The notes under the pieces were generated by a model. It saw only the letters and a program-made list of their open reading frames with translations, made no database searches and was not told the origin of the DNA. Made by a program: the position numbers and the translations under genes. This document shows positions 58,198-64,000 of a stretch of DNA of 64,000 nucleotides, piece after piece. Position 1 is the stretch's first letter, and each line of letters begins with the position of its first letter. The stretch is from Kaistia sp. 32K. Lineage in GTDB: Bacteria; Pseudomonadota; Alphaproteobacteria; Rhizobiales; Kaistiaceae. The DNA lies in assembly GCF_016629525.1 (NCBI RefSeq), contig NZ_AP024269.1:682001-746000 (forward strand). Direction: 5' to 3'.

Positions 58198-61115
58198 CAG
58201 GCGGCCTCCTCCTCGCTGGTCGCGGCGGCGCGCGTGGAGCGCAGGCGGCGGATCGATTGGTGCGCGAGAGCGATCAACATCAGGCTGGTTGCGCCGAGAA
58301 CGAGGGAGAAGACGCCGAAATCGAACAGGCTGGCGGTGGCGGCCGGCACGGCGCCGATCAGCGGCAGCTCGATATATTGCGAATGCGAGGTCAGGAACGG
58401 ATAGCCGAAGACCCAGGAGCCGGCGCCGACAATGGCCGCGAGCAGCAGTCCGAAGCCGATCCAGACGACCGGCAGCACGCGCAGCCGGTCCTCGACCCAG
58501 ATCGTGCCGGCGGACATGTATTGCAGGATGAACGCCGCCGCCATGGCGATACCGGCCGCAAAGCCGCCGCCCGGCAGGTCGTGGCCGCGGAGGAACAGGT
58601 AGGCCGCGAACAGGATGATGACCGGGAACAGCCACTGCATGATCAGCGCCGGCACCAGCAGATAGTCGCTGATCGTGTCGCCCACCTTACGGTCGGGCTG
58701 GGCATCGTCATGCGCGTTCTGGATCCGCTGCTGTTCCGGCGATTCGACGCTGTCGGCGGCCGGGCGGAAACGGCGGAGCAGGGCGAACACCGTCAGCGCG
58801 ACGACGCCGAGGACGGTGATCTCGCCGAAGGTGTCGAAGCCACGGAAGTCGACCAGGATGACGTTCACGACATTCTTGCCGCCGCCTTCCGAATAGGCCT
58901 TCTCCAGGAAATAGTCGCCGATCGTGGCCGGCTGGGTGCGCGTCATGATCGCATAGGCGACGATCGTCGCGCCGAGGCCGGCGGCGATCGCCATGGCGAA
59001 GTCGCGATAGCGGCGGAACCTGGCGATGACGGGAATCGTGTCGGTGGCGATCTCCGGAGACCGCTTCGGCAGCCAGCGCAGGCCGAGCAGGATCAGCACC
59101 GTGGTCACCACCTCGACGAGGAGCTGCGTCACGGCGAGATCCGGCGCCGACAGCCACAGGAAGGTGATGCAGGTGACGAGGCCGGAAACGCCGAGCAGCA
59201 TCAGCGCCACAAGCCGGTGGAACTTGGCCTGCCAGGCGGCGCTGACGGCGCAGATGATCCCGATCAGCCACATGGCGACGAAGACGGGATCGGCGCCGGC
59301 GAGCGTCGGCCTGCGCCAGTCGAGCCCCTGCAGCCAGATCGGCCATGTCGCCGCGATCAGCGCCACGAGCACGAGCAGCCGCAGCTGCGGCTGCAGCCGG
59401 CGGGTGCCGAGATTGGCTTCCAGGAAGCGCGCCCAGCGCCACGAGATCGTGGCCATGACGCGCTCGAAGATGCGCTGTCCCTTGAGGCGGCGGAAATAGG
59501 GAGGCCCTTCCTCGGAGGTGGCGAGGTAGTTCTTGAGGAAGTGATAGAGCAGGACGCCGGCGGCCAGCGCGCCGATGCTCATGATCAGCGGCAGGTTGAA
59601 GCCGTGCCAGATGGCGAGGCTGTATTCCGGCGTCGCGGGGCCGAGCACCGAGACCACCGCCGTGTGCAGATACGGGCCGATCGTGTAGCCCGGCAGGATG
59701 CCGACGACGAGGCAGGTCAGGACCAGCAGCAGGATGGGAAAACGCATCCAGAAGGGCGGCTCGTGCGGCTCATGCGGCAGGTCGGTCGGCGGCGGTCCGA
59801 AGAAGGTGCTGTGGATGAAGCGCAGCGAATAGGCGACGGCGAAGGCGCTGCCGAGGAAGGCGGCGTAGGGGGCGGCCGTGTCGAGGATCGAATTGACATG
59901 CGTCTCGATCGTCTCGGCGAAGAACATCTCCTTCGACAGGAAGCCGTTCAAGAGCGGCACGCCCGCCATGGCCGCGCTCGCCACCATCGCCAGCGTCGCG
60001 GTGAACGGCATGAAGCGGAACAGGCCGCTCAGCCGCCGCATGTCGCGCGTGCCGGTCTCGTGGTCGATGATGCCGGCGGCCATGAACAGCGACGCCTTGA
60101 AGGTGGCGTGGTTCATCATGTGGAAGATCGCGGCGACGGCGCCGAGCGAGCTGCCGAGGCTGAGCAGCATGGTGATCAGGCCGAGATGGCTGATCGTCGA
60201 ATAGGCGAGCAGGCCTTTGATGTCCTGCTGGAAGATGGCGAAATAGGAGCCGAGCAGGAACGAGCTCATGCCGGCGAGCCCGACGATCCAGAACCATTCC
60301 TCCGTGCCCGCGAGCACCGGCCAGAACCGCGCCAGCAGGAACACGCCGGCCTTCACCATCGTCGCCGAATGCAGGAAGGACGAGACGGGCGTCGGCGCCG
60401 CCATCGCGTTCGGCAGCCAGAAATGGAACGGGAACTGCGCGCTCTTGGTCAGCGCCCCGAGCAGGATGAAGCAGAGCGTCGGTACATAGAGCGGATGCGA
60501 GCGGATCAGCTCGCCCGACGACAGCACGCGGTCGAGGTCGTAGCTGCCGACGATGTGGCCGATGAGCAGCACGCCGACCAGCAGGCCGAGGCCGCCAATG
60601 CCGGTGATCGTCAGTGCCATGCGGGCGCCGTCGCGCGCGCCGGCATTGTGGTGCCAGTAGCCGATCAGCAGGAACGAGAAGATGCTCGTCATTTCCCAGA
60701 AGATGACGAGCAGGATGAGATTTCCCGACAGCACGATGCCGAGCATCGAGCCCATGAAGGCCAGGAAGAACGAGAAGAACCGCGGCACCGGGTCTTCCGG
60801 CGACATGTAGTAGCGGGCGTAGAGCACGACGAGCAGGGCGATGGAGCTCACCAGCATGGCGAACATCCACGCGAATCCGTCCATGCGCAGCGTGAAGTTC
60901 AGGCTGAGCGACGGGATCCATTCGACGTGGTTGTGGACGGCGCCATTCTGGGCCACGGCCGGGTAGAGCAGGGCGGCGAGCGCGATGCAGATCAGCGCGA
61001 CGGCGGCGGCGAGGCCGGCGGCGGCATTGCGGGCATGCGTGGGGAGAATTGCAGCAAGGATGCTACCGGCGAACGGCAGGCCGACCATCAAAATCAGCGA
61101 TGTGTCGTCCGTCAT
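58197..61115 (-). CDS. phaAB: Fused monovalent cation/H+ antiporter subunit A/B (PhaAB)
   Basis: 972 aa fusion. Residues 1 to about 790 form the NuoL-like MrpA with more than 15 hydrophobic segments, e.g. ILLVIFWEMTSIFSFLLIGY (conserved Glu), QFPFHFWLPNAMAAPTPVSS (conserved Lys) and HLGLITMLLSLGSSLGAVAA. After a charged linker (RFRPAADSVESPEQQRIQNA) the last 170 residues are MrpB-like (LFLRGHDLPGGGFAAGIAMA). The A/B fusion defines group 2 Mrp/Pha systems, used for K+ or Na+ extrusion and alkaline pH tolerance in rhizobia. First gene of the operon. Confidence 0.95.
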   Translation of the reverse strand: MTDDTSLILMVGLPFAGSILAAILPTHARNAAAGLAAAVALICIALAALLYPAVAQNGAVHNHVEWIPSLSLNFTLRMDGFAWMFAMLVSSIALLVVLYARYYMSPEDPVPRFFSFFLAFMGSMLGIVLSGNLILLVIFWEMTSIFSFLLIGYWHHNAGARDGARMALTITGIGGLGLLVGVLLIGHIVGSYDLDRVLSSGELIRSHPLYVPTLCFILLGALTKSAQFPFHFWLPNAMAAPTPVSSFLHSATMVKAGVFLLARFWPVLAGTEEWFWIVGLAGMSSFLLGSYFAIFQQDIKGLLAYSTISHLGLITMLLSLGSSLGAVAAIFHMMNHATFKASLFMAAGIIDHETGTRDMRRLSGLFRFMPFTATLAMVASAAMAGVPLLNGFLSKEMFFAETIETHVNSILDTAAPYAAFLGSAFAVAYSLRFIHSTFFGPPPTDLPHEPHEPPFWMRFPILLLVLTCLVVGILPGYTIGPYLHTAVVSVLGPATPEYSLAIWHGFNLPLIMSIGALAAGVLLYHFLKNYLATSEEGPPYFRRLKGQRIFERVMATISWRWARFLEANLGTRRLQPQLRLLVLVALIAATWPIWLQGLDWRRPTLAGADPVFVAMWLIGIICAVSAAWQAKFHRLVALMLLGVSGLVTCITFLWLSAPDLAVTQLLVEVVTTVLILLGLRWLPKRSPEIATDTIPVIARFRRYRDFAMAIAAGLGATIVAYAIMTRTQPATIGDYFLEKAYSEGGGKNVVNVILVDFRGFDTFGEITVLGVVALTVFALLRRFRPAADSVESPEQQRIQNAHDDAQPDRKVGDTISDYLLVPALIMQWLFPVIILFAAYLFLRGHDLPGGGFAAGIAMAAAFILQYMSAGTIWVEDRLRVLPVVWIGFGLLLAAIVGAGSWVFGYPFLTSHSQYIELPLIGAVPAATASLFDFGVFSLVLGATSLMLIALAHQSIRRLRSTRAAATSEEEAA

Positions 61116-61208
61116 TCTCTACAATGATCCGCTGTCAACCCAGGCAACCATTGCCTGATCTCACCCATTATGGTTGACTTGGGAGAGGTAAGGCAAGGGC
61201 ATAGGACA

Positions 61209-61472
61209 ATGAATTTGCTGCCGGAGCAATGTCGGGCTGCACGCGGGCTCCTGAATTGGACCCAGGAGCACCTCGCGGTGATCGCGGGTGTATCGCGCAG
61301 CACGATCAAGGACTTCGAGTGCAATCGCCATGTGATTCACCGCGCCACGGAATCCCTGCTGATTCGCGCGCTGGAGGAAGGCGGCGTCCGCCTCATTCCC
61401 GCCGAAGGCGAGGGCCCGGGCGTCCGCCTCGCCTGCCGCTGCGCCGGCGCACAGCCGGGCATGGTCGGCTGA
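61209..61472 (+). CDS. Small XRE-like HTH protein
   Basis: 87 aa from the ATG at 61209 (AGGAC just upstream); an in-frame ATG at 61170 would add 13 residues. The helix-turn-helix is LLNWTQEHLAVIAGVSRSTI followed by KDFECNRHVIHRATESLLIR, the pattern RGLLxWTQExLAxxAGVSRxTI common in alphaproteobacterial single-domain regulators. C-terminal GGVRLIPAEGEGPGVRL is also typical of that group. Divergent from phaAB with only 93 bp between starts, so it may affect the antiporter operon or itself; no operator is evident. Confidence 0.8.
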   Translation: MNLLPEQCRAARGLLNWTQEHLAVIAGVSRSTIKDFECNRHVIHRATESLLIRALEEGGVRLIPAEGEGPGVRLACRCAGAQPGMVG

Positions 61473-61596
61473 GGGGCAGCCTCGTCGCGAACTCGGATTT
61501 CACCTCCCCCTGAGGTAGCTCCTCGCGCAGCACCGTTCTCTGGGCGGCGACGCCCCAAACCGCTGGGCCTTCCAGGCCTATCGACCGTCTCCACCA

Positions 61597-61635
61597 TCAT
61601 CCTGAGGCGCTTCGCGTGAGCGAAGCCTCGAAGGA
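61597..61635. repeat. Extragenic palindromic repeat (TCATCCTGAGGCGC family)
   Basis: TCATCCTGAGGCGCTTCGCG followed by TGAGCGAAGCCTCGAAGGA: inner arms GGCGCTTCGC/GCGAAGCC. A widespread rhizobial intergenic unit, in the 273-nt gap between the HTH gene and the amino acid transporter. Confidence 0.65.
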
Positions 61636-61685
61636 GGCTCCAGGGAATACGGTTCGGCAGAAAGGTCTCGGCGCCCTGAATCAAA

Positions 61686-61717
61686 AAGGGCTGCCGCACC
61701 GGGGTGCGACAGCCCTT
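61686..61717 (-). terminator. Intrinsic terminator of the amino acid transporter operon
   Basis: Arms AAGGGCTG and CAGCCCTT with an inner stem CGCACC/GGTGCG; on the minus strand the stem runs straight into TTTTTGATT. It lies 29 nt past the SBP stop at 61746. This is the clearest Rho-independent terminator in the window. Confidence 0.85.
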
Positions 61718-61745
61718 CTTCATTTCGGAACCTCGTCGACGGCGC

Positions 61746-62540
61746 TTACTGCGCTTCGACCAGGAACGGAGCCAGGTCGAGCTTGGCGCCCATGTACTTT
61801 TCGAAGATCGTGGAGAGCGAGCCGTCGGCGGCGCCCTGCTTGACCCAATCCTGCAGCCAGGCCTTCAGCTCCGGCTCGTTCTTGCGCAGGCCGATGCCGA
61901 GCGGCTGCTGGACGACTTCCGCCTTGGGCTCCAGCTCCTTGGCCGGGTAGCGCTCGGCGAGCGTCAGGAACATGCCGTAGGGCGCGCACATGGCGTCGAC
62001 CTGGCCGGACATCAGCGCGGTGATGGTGGTCGCGTCATCGTCGAAGCGGACGAGCTTGGTGTCGGCCGGGGCCTTCTTGGTCAGCTCGGTGTCCTGCAGG
62101 TTGCCGCGGACGACGCCGACGCGCTTGCCGGAGAGGTCCTCGAGCGACTTGATCTCGACGCCCTTCGGTCCGAACACGATCAGGCGGTTGACCGAGTAGG
62201 GGACGAAGTCGACGACCTTGGCGCGCTCGGGGGTGATCGCGAAGGACGAGATGACGATGTCGGTCTTGTTCGTCAGCAGGAACGGCACGCGGTTCGGGCC
62301 GGTCACTTCGACGAGCTTCATCTTGACGCCGAGATCCTGGGCCAGCTTGTTGGCGACGTCCACGTCGGCGCCGGCCGGCTTCAGGTTGGCGTCGGTCATG
62401 CCCCATGGCGGCGCGCCGAGGTCGATCGCGATGGCGATCTCGCCCTTGGCCTTGATGTCGGCCAGGAGATCGGCCTTGGCGACGCCGGCAACGCCGAGCG
62501 CCATGGTCGCGGCGAGCGCGACGCGGGTCAGGAACTTCAT
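61746..62540 (-). CDS. Polar amino acid ABC transporter substrate-binding protein (family 3)
   Basis: 264 aa. Signal peptide FLTRVALAATMALGVAGVAK ending at ADLLADIKAKGEI. SBP_bac_3 segments: DVDVANKLAQDLGVKMKLVE, TDIVISSFAITPERAKVVDF and GKRVGVVRGNLQDTELTKK. Binds a polar amino acid or opine-like compound in the periplasm. Last gene of the operon, 22 nt after the ATPase gene; its position at the end next to the terminator differs from the SBP-first operons elsewhere in the window. Confidence 0.93.
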   Translation of the reverse strand: MKFLTRVALAATMALGVAGVAKADLLADIKAKGEIAIAIDLGAPPWGMTDANLKPAGADVDVANKLAQDLGVKMKLVEVTGPNRVPFLLTNKTDIVISSFAITPERAKVVDFVPYSVNRLIVFGPKGVEIKSLEDLSGKRVGVVRGNLQDTELTKKAPADTKLVRFDDDATTITALMSGQVDAMCAPYGMFLTLAERYPAKELEPKAEVVQQPLGIGLRKNEPELKAWLQDWVKQGAADGSLSTIFEKYMGAKLDLAPFLVEAQ

Positions 62541-62562
62541 TCTCTTACCTCCAGTTAGAATG

Positions 62563-63351
62563 TCAGAGACCGCTGCTCAGGAATTGCCGCAGTTCCGGGG
62601 TTTTCGGATCCGCGAAGAGTTCCGCAGGCGGCCCTGCCTCCCAGACCTTGCCCTGGTGCATGAAGACGACGATGTCGGCGACACGGCGGGCAAAGGCCAT
62701 TTCATGCGTGACGAGGACCATGGTCATGCCGTCACGCGCGAGATCTTCCATGACCTTCAGCACTTCGCCGGTCAGTTCCGGATCGAGCGCGGAGGTCACT
62801 TCATCGAACAGAAGCACCTTCGGGGAGAGGGCGAGCGAGCGGGCGATGGCGACGCGCTGCGCCTGGCCGCCCGAGAGCTGCTCCGGATAGGACTCGGCCT
62901 TGTCCGCCAGTCCGACCAGCCCGAGCACCTTGTGGGCGATCGCGTCGGCGTCGGCGCGCGACTTCTTCTGCACCGCCGTCAGGGCGAGGGTGATGTTCCG
63001 CAGCACGGTCAGGTGCGGGAACAGATTGTAGCTCTGGAACACCATGCCGACTTCGGAGCGCAGGCGCTTGATCGACGCGCGGTCCGACATGCTGACCTGG
63101 TGGCCGCAGACCTTGATGGTGCCGCCATTGATCTCTTCGAGCGCGTTGATGCAGCGCAGCAGCGTGCTCTTGCCGGAACCGCTGCGCCCGACGATCGCGA
63201 CCATGGTGCCGCGCTCGATCTGGAGCGAAACGCCGTGAAGGACCTGGAGAGGGCCGAAACTCTTCGAAACGTTGTCGACGACGATGATGGGTTCGGCGCC
63301 CGGGACGGCTTCGTTCCGAGGTCTCGTGCCGGTTGCTTCATTTACCGACAT
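62563..63351 (-). CDS. Polar amino acid ABC transporter ATP-binding protein (GlnQ/HisP type)
   Basis: 262 aa. Walker A GRSGSGKST at residues 55-63, signature LSGGQAQRVAIARSL, Walker B VLLFDEVTSALDPELTGEVL and GMTMVLVTHEMAFARRVADI, all GlnQ-type. A non-family N-terminal extension of about 20 residues (SVNEATGTRPRNEAVPGAEP) precedes the ABC domain. The start overlaps the permease gene by 14 nt. Confidence 0.93.
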   Translation of the reverse strand: MSVNEATGTRPRNEAVPGAEPIIVVDNVSKSFGPLQVLHGVSLQIERGTMVAIVGRSGSGKSTLLRCINALEEINGGTIKVCGHQVSMSDRASIKRLRSEVGMVFQSYNLFPHLTVLRNITLALTAVQKKSRADADAIAHKVLGLVGLADKAESYPEQLSGGQAQRVAIARSLALSPKVLLFDEVTSALDPELTGEVLKVMEDLARDGMTMVLVTHEMAFARRVADIVVFMHQGKVWEAGPPAELFADPKTPELRQFLSSGL

Positions 63352-63985
63352 TGAGCTTCCTTTCGAAATGCCTGCTGGCGAGAGAGAGGGGGTAGCACAT
63401 CGCGAAATAGATGATGGCCACGAAGATGAAGGTGATGAACGGCTGGAAGGTCGAGTTGTTGACGATCTGGCCGGCTCGGGCGAGTTCGACGAAGCCGATG
63501 ATCGACGTGATCGACGTATTCTTGATGATCTGCACCATGAAACCGACCGTCGGCGGGATCGCTATACGCATCGCCTGCGGCAGGATGACGTAGCGATACT
63601 GCTGCGTCCGGCTCAGGCCGATGCAGTTCGAGGCTTCCCACTGGGTCTTCGGCACCGACAGAATGCAGCCGCGCCAGATCTCGCCGAGGAAGGCGGAGGT
63701 ATAGAGCGTCAGCGACAGGCCGGCGGCCGCGATCGGCGGGATGTCGAGGCCGAGGATCGACAGGCCGAAATAGGCCAGGAACAGCACCACCAGCAGCGGC
63801 GTGCCCTGGATGATCTGGATGTAGGTGGCCGACAGGAGGCGCAGCGTCTTCAGCTGCGAGACGCGGCCGAGCGCCAGGATCAGGCCGAGGATGCCGCCGC
63901 CGATGAAGGCGATCACCGACAGCAGCAGCGTCCAGCGGGCCGCCTCGATGAGGTAGATCAGATGGGTGGAGGAAAACTGGATCAC
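63338..63985 (-). CDS. Polar amino acid ABC transporter permease (HisMQ type), GTG start
   Basis: 215 aa with about five hydrophobic segments. The GTG at 63985 follows GAGGTGA. The N-terminal AARWTLLLSVIAFIGGGILG and GTPLLVVLFLAYFG and the coupling loop CILSVPKTQWEASNCIGLSR-TQQYRYVILPQAMRIAIPP are characteristic. Only one permease gene is visible; a second may lie beyond the window edge at 64000, or this one forms a homodimer. Confidence 0.92.
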   Translation of the reverse strand: MIQFSSTHLIYLIEAARWTLLLSVIAFIGGGILGLILALGRVSQLKTLRLLSATYIQIIQGTPLLVVLFLAYFGLSILGLDIPPIAAAGLSLTLYTSAFLGEIWRGCILSVPKTQWEASNCIGLSRTQQYRYVILPQAMRIAIPPTVGFMVQIIKNTSITSIIGFVELARAGQIVNNSTFQPFITFIFVAIIYFAMCYPLSLASRHFERKLNVGK

Positions 63986-64000
63986 GATCTCACCTCACGT

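Noticed and set aside
58257..61127. Plus-strand open frame of about 950 codons opposite phaAB
   Set aside because: Asp/Glu/Arg/His-rich mirror translation of a hydrophobic protein; the opposite strand encodes PhaAB with all motifs.

Overview
The window is about two-thirds G+C with dense, translationally coupled operons, many ABC importers and no tRNA, rRNA, phage or complete IS. Protein families (fused PhaAB antiporter, CUT1/CUT2 sugar importers with GntR-FCD regulators, HyuA/HyuB) and the extragenic palindromes (GTCATCCCTGCGAAAGCAGG type; GCGTTTTCGAGCGAAGTGGA type) point to an alphaproteobacterium of the Hyphomicrobiales (Rhizobiales). The genus cannot be fixed from sequence reading alone. 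It reads as a chromosomal catabolic region.

Layout. (1) 1-11205: a Dpp/Opp-type importer (minus strand) faces a plus-strand HyuA-HyuB-HyuB-M24 peptidase operon, suggesting uptake and ATP-driven opening of a cyclic amide or peptide-like compound. (2) 11273-20883: a hexuronate locus on the minus strand: mannonate dehydratase, KDG kinase, KDPG-type aldolase, an SDR that probably replaces UxuB, a CUT1 sugar importer, a GntR-FCD regulator and an FMN reductase. Two near-identical palindromes (18067-18082, 20987-21002) mark two promoters probably under the GntR protein. (3) 21396-26113: SbcD-like nuclease and SbcC/YhaN-like ATPase. (4) 26344-39360: a nitrogen-compound locus: LivGFHMK importer, cyclase-family hydrolase, a class V PLP enzyme without the desulfurase cysteine, glutamine-synthetase-like ligase, N-formylglutamate-amidohydrolase-like enzyme, two paralogous isochorismatase-fold hydrolases, RpiR regulator and class III aminotransferase. 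(5) 39441-40694: small genes (DUF983, acidic miniprotein, XRE regulator with a perfect palindrome upstream).

(6) 40805-54906: a sugar or sugar-acid locus. A ten-gene minus-strand operon (CUT2 importer, PdhR-like GntR, Gfo/Idh/MocA, TIM-barrel isomerase, two SDRs, acetoacetate-decarboxylase-family protein, RhaM-type mutarotase) diverges from an enolase-superfamily dehydratase, followed by an SGNH hydrolase, an arabinose/fucose-isomerase-like protein and, convergent, a zinc alcohol dehydrogenase. Two 17-bp palindromes of the form AATTGGCCTKACCAATT sit in the divergent promoter. (7) 55034-61115: group 2 Pha/Mrp cation/proton antiporter (AB-C-D-E-F-G), with a divergent small HTH gene. (8) 61746-63985: a polar amino acid ABC importer ending in a strong intrinsic terminator.

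The best candidates for undescribed biology are the complete but substrate-unknown pathways in regions 4 and 6, each with visible candidate operators, and the one-HyuA/two-HyuB system in region 1.
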